Shown: piece after piece, positions 6,229-18,817 of the stretch
How the letters are laid out: every line of letters begins with the position of its first letter
How positions within the stretch are numbered: position 1 is the stretch's first letter
Notes under the pieces: generated by a model
What the model was told of the DNA's origin: nothing
The model's input: the letters and a program-made list of their open reading frames with translations, nothing else
The model's database searches: none
NCBI GenBank assembly: GCA_964542455.1
Contig: CAZIUC010000008.1
Span: 68,052 to 132,051 of the forward strand
Reading direction: 5' to 3'
Origin: PFJX01 sp964542455
GTDB taxonomy: Bacteria; Pseudomonadota; Gammaproteobacteria; Burkholderiales; Thiobacillaceae
Length of the DNA stretch: 64,000 nucleotides
Position numbers and translations under genes: made by a program

Positions 6229-9200
6229 TCGAAGTTTTCGACCTGCCGCGCCAGGGCGTCGAAATGTTCGCCCAAGGCCGCTCGCAGCAATGGCGCGGAT
6301 TCGCGCAGGAGTTGGCCGGCGCGGGTGTTGTCTTCCGCCAGCAGCGCGTCCAGTTCCATCACTATTTGCTCAAGCCGCGCCGGGTCTACCTGCACACAGG
6401 CTGGCGATGACGCCACCCTGTCGGCACGCGCCGACAGGCCAAGGATGCGCGCGACAGCCTGGCCGAGTTCCCGTTCCACCGTCGACAACAGATCGGCGCT
6501 CACGGCGGGCGACGCGGCGGTGCCGGCGCCGCCGCCCGGTTTCAGCACCTGCTCCAGCGACATGGCTTTCTCTTGCAGGGCGACCAGGCCCAGAGTGGCG
6601 GCGACGCCCTTGAGCGTATGGGCAAGGCGATACGCTTCTTCCACCTGGCCGGCGTCCAGTTTCTGCCGGATATGGCTGACGTCCTCACTGTGTAAAACGG
6701 CGAACTTGTCGAGCATGCGCACACACCTGTCCGAACGACCGCCCACGCTGAGCAGACAGCGCCGCGCATCGAAACCAGGCCAGTCTTCCAGAGGCGCGGC
6801 GCTATCCACGTCCTCCTGGGTCGCGGCGGTAGGCAAAGCGGGATGCGGCGTCGGAGCGCGCGCCGGCAACCACTTCAGCAGGGCGGTATAGAGCGCATCC
6901 GGGTCCACCGGTTTGGCGACGAAATCGTTCATGCCGGCGGCGTCGCAGGCGGCGCGGTCTTCGTCGAAGGCGTTGGCGGTCATTGCCAGAATCGGCCTGG
7001 TTTCCCAGCCCGGCAGCGCGCGAATCACGCGGGTAGCCTCCAGGCCATCCATGACCGGCATCTGGATGTCCATCAGGATCAGGTCGTAATCGCCCGTTCG
7101 CGCTTTCTCCAGCGCCGCGCGGCCATCCGCCGCCGTATCGACCGCCAGACCGGCGCCGTGCAGGAGTTCCAGGGCCACTTCCCGGTTGATGGCGTTGTCC
7201 TCCGCCAGCAGCAATCGCGCGCCGCCCCGGCTTTGGCGCAGTTCGGTTTCTGCAGACTCACCCCGTGCTTCGGGCAAGTCTGGAAGGACGCCGTGGCCGC
7301 GCGTCAGCCGCACCGTGAACCAGAACAGGCTGCCACGCCCCGGCGTGCTTTCCACGCCGACCTCGCCCCCCATCAGGCCGGCCAGGCGCCGGGTGATCGC
7401 CAGGCCAAGCCCGGTGCCGCCGTACTTGCGGGTGGTGGAGACATCCGCCTGTTCGAAGGCCTGGAACAGGCTGGGCAGTTTCTCCGGGTCGATACCCGTG
7501 CCACTGTCCTGAACCTCGAAACGCACCAGGAGCCAATCGTCCCGCTCTTCCAGCAAACGGGCGCGCAGGGTGATCGTGCCCTGTTCGGTGAATTTGACCG
7601 CGTTGCCGGCATAGTTGAGCAGAGCCTGACGCAAACGGGTGACATCGCCGCGCAACCACAGCGGCACGTCATCGCCATCCACTTCGATGCGCAAGCCCTT
7701 GCCGGCGGCCGACTCCCCGATCAGGGAGCGAACCTGATCAAGCACGGCGGCGAGGGCAAAGTCGCGCTGTTCCAGTTCCAGCCGCCCCGCCTCGATTTTC
7801 GACAGATCGAGCACATCGTTGATGATCGACAGCAGATGCTGAGCGGCGCCGTCGATCTTGCTCAGGCGTTCCGCCTGCGGTGGTGTGGCGCCATCGCGAC
7901 GCAGCAGGTGGGTCAAGCCGATGATGGCGTTCATCGGCGTGCGGATTTCGTGGCTCATGTTGGCGAGGAAGGCGCTCTTCGCCCGGTTGGCGGTTTCAGC
8001 CGCGTCCTTGGCCACGGCGAGTTGCCGGGTGCGTTCCGTCACCAGGTCTTCCAGGTGGTGGCGGTACTCGTCCAGTTCGGCGCCCAGGCGTTTCTTCTCG
8101 CTGATGTCTTCTTTCACCGCGACATAGTGGGTGATGCGCCCGTCGGCCTGGCGCAGCGGCGTGATGATGGCGAACTCGGTGTATTCGCTGCCATCGCGGC
8201 GCCGGTTGATGAACTCGCCTTTCCAGGGCTGGCCCTGAGTCAGCGCGGACCAGAGCGCTTCATAGGTGGCGCGGGGCGTCTTGCCGGAATGCAGCACACG
8301 CGGGTTTTGGCCGATGACCTCCTCGCGGCTATAGCCGGTATTCGCCACGAAAGCTTCGTTCACATATTCGATATGCCCAGCCAGATCGGTGATGGCGATG
8401 CTCTCCGGGCTTTGCTCCACAGCTTGCGCGAGCTTGCGTAATTGCTCCTCGACCCGCTTGCGTTCGCTGATGTCCTCACCGGAACCGAGGGTGCCGACGA
8501 TGCGCCCTTCGTTGTCGGTAAAATAGGCGTTGTGCCAGGCGATCAGGCGCTGGTGACCGTCACGGCACAGGATCGCGTTCTCGAAATACTCCGCCGCCTC
8601 CAGTTCGCCGGCCATGATATGGCGAAACACGGGATAGACCGTTTCCATGCCCAGGGGCTGCGGCAGGCAGTCCATGAACCAGTTTCTTCCCAGCAATTCC
8701 TCTTCCGCATAGCCCAGCAGTTCACACCCCTTGCGATTGATCATGGTGATGCGGCCATCGGCATCGAGCGCGACCATGATGGTCTGCACCGTGTCGAGGT
8801 AACGCTGGTTGAGCGCGACCTCGCGGCGCAGCGCCGCTTCCGCCTGTTGCCGTTCGGTGATGTCGCGAGCGATGCCATAGAGGCCGATGGTCTTTCCCTC
8901 TTTGTCATGCAACGGCCCCTTGGTGGTGAGGAAGGTACGTATACCCCCCGACATGGCGATATCTTCCTGAAACGCCAGGGTGAGGTTGCCATCCATCACT
9001 TCGCGGCTGACGGCCATCTTCTCGCCCGCCACATCGGGAGGAAACAGATTGCTTTCATCACGCCCCAGAAGCGATTCCTGATTCCTGCCGGTAAACCGCT
9101 CCGCCGCCCGGTTGAACAGGATGAAACGTCCTTCCAGATCCAGGGCGAAAATGGCGTCATCCGAACTGTCGGCGATGGCGGCCAGCAGTCGCAGGGCGCG

Positions 9201-10472
9201 CAGGCGCTCGACCTGCGACTGCCGCACCCGCTCCGCGATGGCCAGTTCCCGCCGCTGGCGTGACAGGTAGACGCCGGTACCCAGCGCGAACAGGGCCAAC
9301 AGACCGGCCAGGATGATCCAGACGGCGTTGCGATAGGCACCGTCGTAAAGCTCGGACTCATCGATCTTGGCCAACACAAACCAGTCGCTGCCCGGGATGG
9401 CATGCACCACCCCGAACACCGGCACCCCGCGATAGTCCACCCCCTTCACCGCCTGGCCCAATCTGGCATCGCCGCGCAATACCTGGGCCGCCAGAGTCTG
9501 GCTCCTGGCCATGGGCACGCGCAGTTTCATCGCCGTGTCGGCGCGATGGCGCAACTCGTTGAGAAACAGCAAATCGTCACCGTCACGGCGGAACCACACC
9601 ACCTCGCCGCTGCGGCTCGGTCCTGGCCAGGTTTGCAGTTGCGGGAACAACCCCGCCCGCAAATCCACGTGCAGGACCACGCTAGGGCCGACAGCCACAC
9701 GCGCCACCGGCAAGGCCACCACGAAATCCAGGTGCAGGCGGTTGCCGGCATCAAGATAAGGGCCGACGTGGATTGGTTGATGCTCCCGCCAGGCCCGCTC
9801 GGCGGCGGCGCGCAACTCGGGCGTGACGACGCCGGGCGAATTTTCCGAATCCCAGAACACCTGTGTGGCGCCCGCGTCGAGCAACTTGGCGCCATGAAAG
9901 CCGTTGTACTGGATGAATTCAAGGAGATCCTGGCGCAACCGCTCACCACTCGCCGCGTCACGGTGTCCATGCCAACGCCCATAGGCCTCGGCGAGATAGC
10001 GGGCGCGGGCGATGAAGTTGGCGTCGTTCCGCCGTTCCCGCAACCAGCCCACGATCTGCTGTGCCTTGAGATCGGCGATCGCGCGTAGCCGGGCCAGTTC
10101 CAGCTCTTCCTGCTGGCGCACGTTATAGAAGATGCCCAGAGCGGTCAGGGCGAGGATGGCGAGCCCCGCCGCCAGCGTGGAGCGCCAGGGGAAAGAGGGT
10201 CGCTCTACACTTTCCACATCCTCCACGCTTTCCTCCGCCGGCCGGGGTGCTTGCCCGTCGCCATGGCGCAGCGCCAGCCACAAGGCGAGCGCGCTGACCG
10301 CGACGAATACCAAGCCCTTGAGCGTGCTGTAGAGGACGATCTGCTTCGGGTCATTGCTCAGCCATTCCACCACCTTGTCCGAAAACAATATCCAGGCACA
10401 GGCAAACGCGGCGTAAAGCAACGTCGCGCGGGTGGCGTAAGCGTGAGTTTTCGGTTGCTCTGGTACGGGCAT
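6189..10472 (-). CDS. hybrid sensor histidine kinase (Cache-PAS-PAS-PAS-HK-REC-HPt)
   Basis: A 1427-residue membrane sensor. Two N-terminal helices (about 17-65), a third at about 95-115, an extracytoplasmic Cache-like sensor region, and a further helix around 385 bring the chain into the cytoplasm. Three PAS modules follow at roughly 430-810, the last with C-terminal PAC-type strands. Phospho-accepting His841 lies in SHEIRTPMNAIIG, and the ATPase has DSGTGI and GGTGLGLAI. A receiver domain carries Asp1135 in LILMDIQMPVMDG, and an HPt domain carries His1285 in RLAHTLKG. So it is a full internal phosphorelay. It follows the HD-GYP regulator gene by 35 bp on the same strand and probably signals through it or through c-di-GMP. 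The ligand is unknown. Confidence 0.95.
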   Translation of the reverse strand: MPVPEQPKTHAYATRATLLYAAFACAWILFSDKVVEWLSNDPKQIVLYSTLKGLVFVAVSALALWLALRHGDGQAPRPAEESVEDVESVERPSFPWRSTLAAGLAILALTALGIFYNVRQQEELELARLRAIADLKAQQIVGWLRERRNDANFIARARYLAEAYGRWHGHRDAASGERLRQDLLEFIQYNGFHGAKLLDAGATQVFWDSENSPGVVTPELRAAAERAWREHQPIHVGPYLDAGNRLHLDFVVALPVARVAVGPSVVLHVDLRAGLFPQLQTWPGPSRSGEVVWFRRDGDDLLFLNELRHRADTAMKLRVPMARSQTLAAQVLRGDARLGQAVKGVDYRGVPVFGVVHAIPGSDWFVLAKIDESELYDGAYRNAVWIILAGLLALFALGTGVYLSRQRRELAIAERVRQSQVERLRALRLLAAIADSSDDAIFALDLEGRFILFNRAAERFTGRNQESLLGRDESNLFPPDVAGEKMAVSREVMDGNLTLAFQEDIAMSGGIRTFLTTKGPLHDKEGKTIGLYGIARDITERQQAEAALRREVALNQRYLDTVQTIMVALDADGRITMINRKGCELLGYAEEELLGRNWFMDCLPQPLGMETVYPVFRHIMAGELEAAEYFENAILCRDGHQRLIAWHNAYFTDNEGRIVGTLGSGEDISERKRVEEQLRKLAQAVEQSPESIAITDLAGHIEYVNEAFVANTGYSREEVIGQNPRVLHSGKTPRATYEALWSALTQGQPWKGEFINRRRDGSEYTEFAIITPLRQADGRITHYVAVKEDISEKKRLGAELDEYRHHLEDLVTERTRQLAVAKDAAETANRAKSAFLANMSHEIRTPMNAIIGLTHLLRRDGATPPQAERLSKIDGAAQHLLSIINDVLDLSKIEAGRLELEQRDFALAAVLDQVRSLIGESAAGKGLRIEVDGDDVPLWLRGDVTRLRQALLNYAGNAVKFTEQGTITLRARLLEERDDWLLVRFEVQDSGTGIDPEKLPSLFQAFEQADVSTTRKYGGTGLGLAITRRLAGLMGGEVGVESTPGRGSLFWFTVRLTRGHGVLPDLPEARGESAETELRQSRGGARLLLAEDNAINREVALELLHGAGLAVDTAADGRAALEKARTGDYDLILMDIQMPVMDGLEATRVIRALPGWETRPILAMTANAFDEDRAACDAAGMNDFVAKPVDPDALYTALLKWLPARAPTPHPALPTAATQEDVDSAAPLEDWPGFDARRCLLSVGGRSDRCVRMLDKFAVLHSEDVSHIRQKLDAGQVEEAYRLAHTLKGVAATLGLVALQEKAMSLEQVLKPGGGAGTAASPAVSADLLSTVERELGQAVARILGLSARADRVASSPACVQVDPARLEQIVMELDALLAEDNTRAGQLLRESAPLLRAALGEHFDALARQVENFDYDAALVTLRARP

Positions 10473-10507
10473 GGAATGCTTTTCGCGCCTGGTTGGCTGC
10501 TCGCCGC

Positions 10508-11602
10508 TCAGGGGTTGTCCAGGTGGCGCTGGGCGATGGCGGCGAATTCGTCGAAACCGCCCAGAAAGGCATCGACCATGTCCGGATCGAAATGACTGCC
10601 GCGTCCGGCGGCGATGATCTCGCGCGCCCGCGTGAAAGACATGGGCGCCTTGTAGACACGCGCTGTAATCAGCGCGTCGAAAACGTCGGCGATGGCCATC
10701 AGCCGGGCGGAAAGCGGGATGGTGTCACCGGCCAGGCCGTCCGGATAACCGCTACCGTCCCATTTTTCGTGATGCCAGCGCGCAATTTCCTTGGCTAGAC
10801 CGAGAAACTCCACCCCTCGGGCGGCGTCGTGTTCGGCCAGTTCGATGGCGTCATAACCCAGACGGGCATGCGTTTTCATCACAATCCACTCCTCCGCGTT
10901 GAGGGGGCCCGGTTTTTGCAGAATGGCGTCGGGAATGCCCACCTTGCCGATGTCGTGCAAGGGCGCCGATCTGGCGAGCAACTCGATGTAACGGCCGCCG
11001 AGGACAGCGGAAAAGCGTGGGTGGTCGCACAGACGCTGCGCCAGACGCTGCACATAGGCCTGGGTGCGCAGAATGTGGTTACCGGTTTCCGGGTCGCGGG
11101 TTTCCGCCAGATGGGCGAGTGCCCGGATGCTGACTTCCTGAGTCAGTTCGTTTTCCCGCATGCGACGCGCGACTTCGGCTTCCAGCCAGGTGTTTTTCCC
11201 GGTCAACCAGTCGCGCGCCTGCTTCAACTCCAGTTGGGTGCGAACGCGCGCGAGCACGATGGGCGGCACGACAGGCTTGGTGATGTAGTCCACCGCGCCC
11301 GCCTCCAGCCCGTGCAATTCCGCGTCGGTGCTGTCCATCGCGGTGACGAAAATGATCGGAATGTCATGGGTGAGCGGGTCCGCGCGCAGGCGGGAAAACA
11401 CTTCGTAGCCATCCATGCCGGGCATCATCACGTCGAGCATGATCAGGTCAGGACACGGCGCGCTGACGGCGATGCGCAAGGCCTTCTCGCCCGAGGTGGC
11501 CGCGCGCACCCGGTAATGGGGTTGCAGCAGTTCGCTGAGAACGGTGAGGTTCTCGGGTGCGTCGTCGACGATCAGAATGGTGGACTGGGCGGAGCCCGGC
11601 AT
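10508..11602 (-). CDS. response regulator with HD-GYP c-di-GMP phosphodiesterase domain
   Basis: A 364-residue RpfG-type protein. The receiver domain (about 7-125) has the acidic pair in ILIVDDAPENL, the phospho-acceptor Asp in LIMLDVMMPGMDG and the conserved Lys in DYITKP. A short helical linker leads to an HD-GYP domain with HDIGK and HHEKWDGSGYPDGL, the metal-binding and GYP motifs intact, so hydrolysis of cyclic di-GMP is expected. It is the first gene of a two-gene unit with the large hybrid kinase just downstream. RecQ is encoded divergently upstream. Confidence 0.95.
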   Translation of the reverse strand: MPGSAQSTILIVDDAPENLTVLSELLQPHYRVRAATSGEKALRIAVSAPCPDLIMLDVMMPGMDGYEVFSRLRADPLTHDIPIIFVTAMDSTDAELHGLEAGAVDYITKPVVPPIVLARVRTQLELKQARDWLTGKNTWLEAEVARRMRENELTQEVSIRALAHLAETRDPETGNHILRTQAYVQRLAQRLCDHPRFSAVLGGRYIELLARSAPLHDIGKVGIPDAILQKPGPLNAEEWIVMKTHARLGYDAIELAEHDAARGVEFLGLAKEIARWHHEKWDGSGYPDGLAGDTIPLSARLMAIADVFDALITARVYKAPMSFTRAREIIAAGRGSHFDPDMVDAFLGGFDEFAAIAQRHLDNP

Positions 11603-11789
11603 CGCTTGTTACCTCGAATCGTTCGCCGCGCTCACGCGTGAAGGCGGAGCCGGCGGAATCAAGCCGTTATCGGCGGGTCATGGATATTCTTTAGGGCACG
11701 AGCCGCGGTGCTACCATCCTCCGCGAGCTGGCCTGGGACAGCACTGCATTTCCCGCCCCAGACCGGCAGAACCAATCCAGAGTTGCCTC

Positions 11790-13979
<2,190 letters not shown>

Positions 13980-14030
13980 CCAACTGCTATAAATGAAGGG
14001 TCCGGGCCGGACAGCAGCGGGAGAGGCAGG

Positions 14031-14432
14031 ATGAAACGCAGGATCAAACGTAGAGTGTTGCTCATGGGCATGGCGGTCGCGGCCGGTTTTCCGGTGGCCG
14101 CGCTTGCTCAGGGGAGCGGCAAGGTGGATCGCCATGGTTATCACTATTCCAATGGAAGTCGTGACGCTCAGGAGTCGGATCTAGCCGATCTGATTCAGGA
14201 AGCGCCGGAGATGCGGATCGATGACGAGACTCACGGCAAGTCTTCCAACTTGCTCAACAAACTCAAGGGGATAGCCTCGGATCTGAGTTCCCGCGTAGAG
14301 GTAGTCGCCGCAATTGATCAGGCGTGGAAACTGGAGCTATCGCAATCCGAGCCGCTCAGCCTGGGCGCGACCGGCCATCCCAAGGCAAACGCGAACAAAC
14401 CGGCGGGTGTGGCTCTGCGCCTGAAATTCTGA
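14031..14432 (+). CDS. hypothetical exported protein
   Basis: 133 residues with a start preceded by a purine-rich GGGAGAGGCAGG. The N terminus is a twin-Arg-rich signal-like stretch (MKRRIKRRVLLMGMAVAAGF) ending near ALAQG. The mature part is polar with a motif HGYHYSNGSRDAQESDLADL and no cysteines. It lies downstream of recQ by 51 bp on the same strand. I do not recognise the family. Periplasmic location is inferred from the signal peptide. Confidence 0.6.
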   Translation: MKRRIKRRVLLMGMAVAAGFPVAALAQGSGKVDRHGYHYSNGSRDAQESDLADLIQEAPEMRIDDETHGKSSNLLNKLKGIASDLSSRVEVVAAIDQAWKLELSQSEPLSLGATGHPKANANKPAGVALRLKF

Positions 14433-14448
14433 GGGATCACCCAACCCT

Positions 14449-14506
14449 GTAGCGCCGGCGTCCTTGCCGGCGTCTTTCGTAGGGGCGACCGACCGGTCGC
14501 CCCTAC
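14449..14506. repeat. REP-like half element plus GTAGGGGCGACC palindrome
   Basis: GTAGCGCCGGCGTCCTTGCC and its partial complement are followed at 14479-14506 by the perfect palindrome GTAGGGGCGACC...GGTCGCCCCTAC. Two repeat families thus sit side by side between convergent genes and may serve as a bidirectional transcription stop; there is no long T-tract. Confidence 0.7.
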
Positions 14507-14520
14507 TACATTTCCGTCCC

Positions 14521-15258
14521 TCAAAATCGTTCGTGCTCGCCCAGATAGCGCCAGTTCCCCATCGGCAGATGGCCCAGCATGATGCGGCCGATGCGGACCC
14601 GCTTCAGGCCAACCACTCTTAGCCCGACCAACTCGCACATGCGGCGAATCTGGCGTTTGCGGCCTTCCTTGAGGATGAAGCGCAGTTGGTCTTCGTTCTG
14701 CCAGACCACCTGGGCGGGACGCAGTTTCTGGCCATCGAGCGAGAGGCCGTGGTTGAGCAGTTTCATGCCCTGGTCATCGAGACGGCCTTCCACCCGCACC
14801 AGGTATTCCTTCTCGATATCGGAATCGTCGCCGATGAGTTGTTTGGCGATGCGTCCATCCTGGGTCAGCACGAGCAGGCCGGTGGAGTCGATGTCGAGTC
14901 GGCCCGCCGGGGCCAGGCCCTTGATGTGGGTGGGCTGAAACGCCGGGCCACCACCTTCGGACCAGAGGTTCTCCGGGATGATCAGCGTGACGGCGGGGGT
15001 ATAGCCGGGCTCCGGCTGCCCGGAGACAAAACCGATCGGCTTGTTCAACAGGATGGTGACGCGCGCCTGCTGCTGTTGGCTGGCTTCGTTCGCCAGTTTG
15101 ATCTCGCAGCCCGGGTCCACGCGCGTGCCGAGTTCGCTGATGCGCCGGCCGTCGACGAACACCTGGCCTTTCGCGATGAAGGCGTCGGCCTCGCGGCGCG
15201 AGCAGATGCCGCGTTCGGACATGAGTTTGGACAGGCGGATGAGATCGGGTTGGTTCAT
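14521..15258 (-). CDS. rluF: 23S rRNA pseudouridine synthase, RsuA/RluF family
   Basis: A 245-residue protein with an N-terminal S4 RNA-binding domain (RLSKLMSERGICSRREADAF) and the RsuA-type catalytic domain. The catalytic Asp lies in GRLDIDSTGLLVLTQDG, and the C-terminal family signature is EGRKRQIRRMCELVGL. Sequence segments such as EKEYLVRV and IMLGHLPMGNWR are closest to RluF, which modifies U2604 of 23S rRNA, but family-level assignment is safer than the exact site. The start is set at 15258, where the S4 domain begins; the longer open frame upstream overlaps the divergent phosphoribulokinase gene. Confidence 0.8.
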   Translation of the reverse strand: MNQPDLIRLSKLMSERGICSRREADAFIAKGQVFVDGRRISELGTRVDPGCEIKLANEASQQQQARVTILLNKPIGFVSGQPEPGYTPAVTLIIPENLWSEGGGPAFQPTHIKGLAPAGRLDIDSTGLLVLTQDGRIAKQLIGDDSDIEKEYLVRVEGRLDDQGMKLLNHGLSLDGQKLRPAQVVWQNEDQLRFILKEGRKRQIRRMCELVGLRVVGLKRVRIGRIMLGHLPMGNWRYLGEHERF

Positions 15259-15379
15259 GGCGAAGGGGTGAAAGATCGGGGGCCATATGGTAGCCCGAGA
15301 CGGCGCGTGGCCCCGCGCTTCAGCTACACTCCGACCGACATATCCTTTTCGTTCTGGCCAATCGGGGGAGAAGCCAACC

Positions 15380-16318
15380 ATGTCCAAGCAACATCCCATC
15401 GTCGCCGTGACCGGCTCATCTGGCGCCGGTTTGTCCACCGTCCGACACGCATTCAAGTTCATTTTCCAACGCCTCGGCCTGACGCCCAGCATCGTTCACG
15501 GCGATGGCTTCCGGCGCTATACCGAGCGACAGTTTGCCGCACTGCTCGATGAAGCACGCATCAGCGGTCGCCGTTTCTCCTGGTTCGGGCCCGAGTGCAA
15601 TCACTTCCAGGAACTGGAAGCTTTCTTCAAAACCTATGGCGAATGCGGCAGCGGCGTCTATCGCCAGTACGCGCATAACGCCGACCATGCGCTGGAACTG
15701 GGTGTGCCGGCTGGCGAGTTCACAGACTGGAAGCCATTGCCGCCGGGCAGCGACCTGCTGTTCTACGAAGGCCAACATGGCGGCTTGATGGCCAATACCT
15801 GGACCCGCCGCAAGGTGGATTCACGGCATTTTCCATCCGAGATCGATCGCCGTGTTGGCAACCAGGGGATTGACGTGGCGCAGCATGTGGATCTGCTGAT
15901 CGGCGTGGCACCGGCAATCAACCTGGAGTGGATACAGAAGATCCACCGTGATTGCGACAAGGGCATCTGCTCACCCGAGGAATCGTTGGAAACCATCCTG
16001 CGCCGCATGGATGACTATATCCATTACATCGTCCCGCAGTTTGGTTTGACCGACATCAACATCCAGCGCATGCCGCTGGTGGACACCTCCAACCCCTTCA
16101 TCGCGCGGGACGTTCCTGTCGCTGACGAATCGATCTGCATCATCCATTTCCGTGACAGCAAGCGCTATGACTTCCCCGGCATGCTCAAGCGCATTCCCGG
16201 CGCCCATATGTCGCGTCCGACCACGATGGTGATTCCTTGCGGCATGCTGCGTCAGGCCCTGGAAGTAATCTGCTCTCCCATCCTGGCCGAGTTCATCGAG
16301 GCACGAAACGAAGCGTAG
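15380..16318 (+). CDS. phosphoribulokinase homologue with altered active-site positions
   Basis: 312 residues aligning along the bacterial (homo-octameric) phosphoribulokinase, which phosphorylates ribulose 5-phosphate in the Calvin cycle. Family segments are clear: HPIVAVTGSSGAG at the P-loop, DLLIGVAPAINLEWIQKIHR, ILRRMDDY, and LVDTSNPFIARDVPVADES. Compared with the Rhodobacter sphaeroides enzyme from memory, the catalytic Asp42 is kept, but position 18 in the P-loop is Leu instead of Thr, His45 is Arg, Arg49 is Glu and Lys53 is Ala. About 20 residues are inserted before DLLIGVA (RRKVDSRHFPSEIDRRVGNQ). No Rubisco genes are nearby. It may be a paralogue with changed substrate rather than the Calvin-cycle enzyme. 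Confidence 0.8.
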   Translation: MSKQHPIVAVTGSSGAGLSTVRHAFKFIFQRLGLTPSIVHGDGFRRYTERQFAALLDEARISGRRFSWFGPECNHFQELEAFFKTYGECGSGVYRQYAHNADHALELGVPAGEFTDWKPLPPGSDLLFYEGQHGGLMANTWTRRKVDSRHFPSEIDRRVGNQGIDVAQHVDLLIGVAPAINLEWIQKIHRDCDKGICSPEESLETILRRMDDYIHYIVPQFGLTDINIQRMPLVDTSNPFIARDVPVADESICIIHFRDSKRYDFPGMLKRIPGAHMSRPTTMVIPCGMLRQALEVICSPILAEFIEARNEA

Positions 16319-16475
16319 ACCTCAAGCGTGTCGAATTGAACAATCCCGTAAAATTCTGGCTTACCAGCGGGTGCGTAGCGGACTGACCCGAATGGTGAGG
16401 GCTATCGAAGGCACGAACGCAACTATCCATGAGGCTTTCCGAGGGCAAACGAGCGGTCAGCCGCCGTTTCCAGAT

Positions 16476-16718
16476 TCAAGTGCCCCGCTGTTTTGCGCCA
16501 CGCCTCAGCATATCGATATACAACGCCTCCACACGCTCCCGTGCCCACGGGGTGCGACGGAGAAACTTGAGGCTCGACGCGATACTGGGATCTTGGGTAA
16601 AGCAGCGGATATTGATTTTCCGCCCCAACGCATCCCAGCCATGGAACGAAACCAGTTCGTTCAATAACTGTTCAAGCGTGACGCCGTGGAGTGGGTTTTT
16701 TGGCTGAGTCTCGTTCAT
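16476..16718 (-). CDS. small DUF2132 (VF530-type) protein
   Basis: An 80-residue cytoplasmic protein with the pattern of the VF530-like DUF2132 family: LHGVTLEQLLNELVSFHGWD, INIRCFTQDPSIASSLKFLR and TPWARERVEALYID. This small DNA-binding-like fold is of unknown function. ATG start at 16718. It lies 34 bp downstream of the YjdM gene on the same strand and may be co-transcribed with it. Confidence 0.85.
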   Translation of the reverse strand: MNETQPKNPLHGVTLEQLLNELVSFHGWDALGRKINIRCFTQDPSIASSLKFLRRTPWARERVEALYIDMLRRGAKQRGT

Positions 16719-16752
16719 TGTTCTAAACCACGTCGGACAGCACCGCAGGCAT

Positions 16753-17091
16753 CTACAGCTTCTTCACGAATTCAGACTTCAACTGCATGGCGCCGATGCC
16801 ATCGATCTTGCAGTCGATATCGTGATCGCCCTCGACCAGGCGGATGTTTTTTACTTTTGTGCCAACTTTGACCACTAACGATGTGCCTTTGACTTTCAGG
16901 TCTTTGATCACGCTCACGCTATCACCGTCCACCAGTACGTTGCCATTGGCATCACGCACGACGCGCTGATCATCGCCGCTTTCCGCTACTTCCCGCGACC
17001 ACTCGTGCGCGCATTCCGGACAAACGAACATATCGCCGTCTTCGTAGGTGAATTCCGAACCGCACTTGGGACAGGGGGGCAAGGTGCTCAT
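16753..17091 (-). CDS. yjdM: zinc-ribbon protein YjdM (PhnA family)
   Basis: A 112-residue protein with an N-terminal zinc ribbon (CPKCGSEFTYEDGDMFVCPECAHEW; two CxxC pairs) followed by a PhnA-type SH3-like barrel: DANGNVLVDGDSVSVIKDLK, GTSLVVKVGTKVKNI and a C-terminal MQLKSEFVKKL. The family name derives from phosphonate gene clusters, but no other phosphonate gene is here and the cellular role is uncertain. It lies upstream of the DUF2132 gene. Confidence 0.92.
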   Translation of the reverse strand: MSTLPPCPKCGSEFTYEDGDMFVCPECAHEWSREVAESGDDQRVVRDANGNVLVDGDSVSVIKDLKVKGTSLVVKVGTKVKNIRLVEGDHDIDCKIDGIGAMQLKSEFVKKL

Positions 17092-17187
17092 GATTTGTTT
17101 CCTCTGGCGGGCACAGACTGAAGCGGCCTGCCTGTGTCCGTTTCCCTCGCGGTGCTAGCCCGATGCCAGCCCACTCAGAAACGGAAA

Positions 17188-17209
17188 AGGCCCGCATCGC
17201 TGCGGGCCT
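17188..17209 (-). terminator. terminator downstream of tRNA-Asn
   Basis: On the minus strand AGGCCCGCAGCGATGCGGGCCT forms a GC-rich stem with a 4-base loop, followed by TTTTCCGTTTC. It starts 15 bases past the tRNA 3' end and fits a rho-independent terminator. Confidence 0.8.
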
Positions 17210-17224
17210 AAGTCTTTGATTATT

Positions 17225-17300
17225 TGGCTCCCCGACCTGGGCTCGAACCAGGGACACACGGATTAACAGTCCGTTGCTCTACCAACTGAGCTATCGAGGA
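17225..17300 (-). tRNA. tRNA-Asn (GTT)
   Basis: 76 bases on the minus strand, beginning TCCTCGATAGCTCAGTTGG and ending with an encoded CCA. The anticodon loop reads CTGTTAATC with anticodon GTT, flanked by the ACGGA/TCCGT stem. The T arm GGTTCGAGCC and acceptor stem TCCTCGA/TCGGGGA pair as expected. A terminator hairpin follows. No integrase or gene-end duplication is seen at this tRNA. Confidence 0.97.
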
Positions 17301-17378
17301 ATTGGGAGGCCGCGATAATAAGGACGGAGCGGCTTCCGGTCAATATCCGGAGCGGGTTTTCGCCTGTTTATTTGTGCT

Positions 17379-18569
<1,191 letters not shown>

Positions 18570-18817
18570 GATTTAGCCCTTACTAGATAGCAACGCGGCG
18601 GGTTGCACTGAAATGCCAGCCCGGATAGTGCATAAATTCGCGTGATGATCGCGCTGTCCATTGTTTGTAATAGGAATTTTGCGAAGAAGCGGCGTAGTGA
18701 CTCATACGCCCGACTGAGCAAAGCTTTCCAGTACGGACAAGGGGCAAGCGAGGGTGCGCGTCAATATATGCAATATCCGGGCTAAGATTGCCCGTTTTTT
18801 AGCGCGCGGATTCTAAC

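Noticed and set aside
17225..17300. tRNA-Asn as an integration site for a genomic island
   Set aside because: No integrase and no duplicated tRNA 3' end in the window.
18570..18817. A LexA (SOS) box upstream of uvrB
   Set aside because: No CTGT-N8-ACAG-type match was found in the intergenic sequence on either strand.
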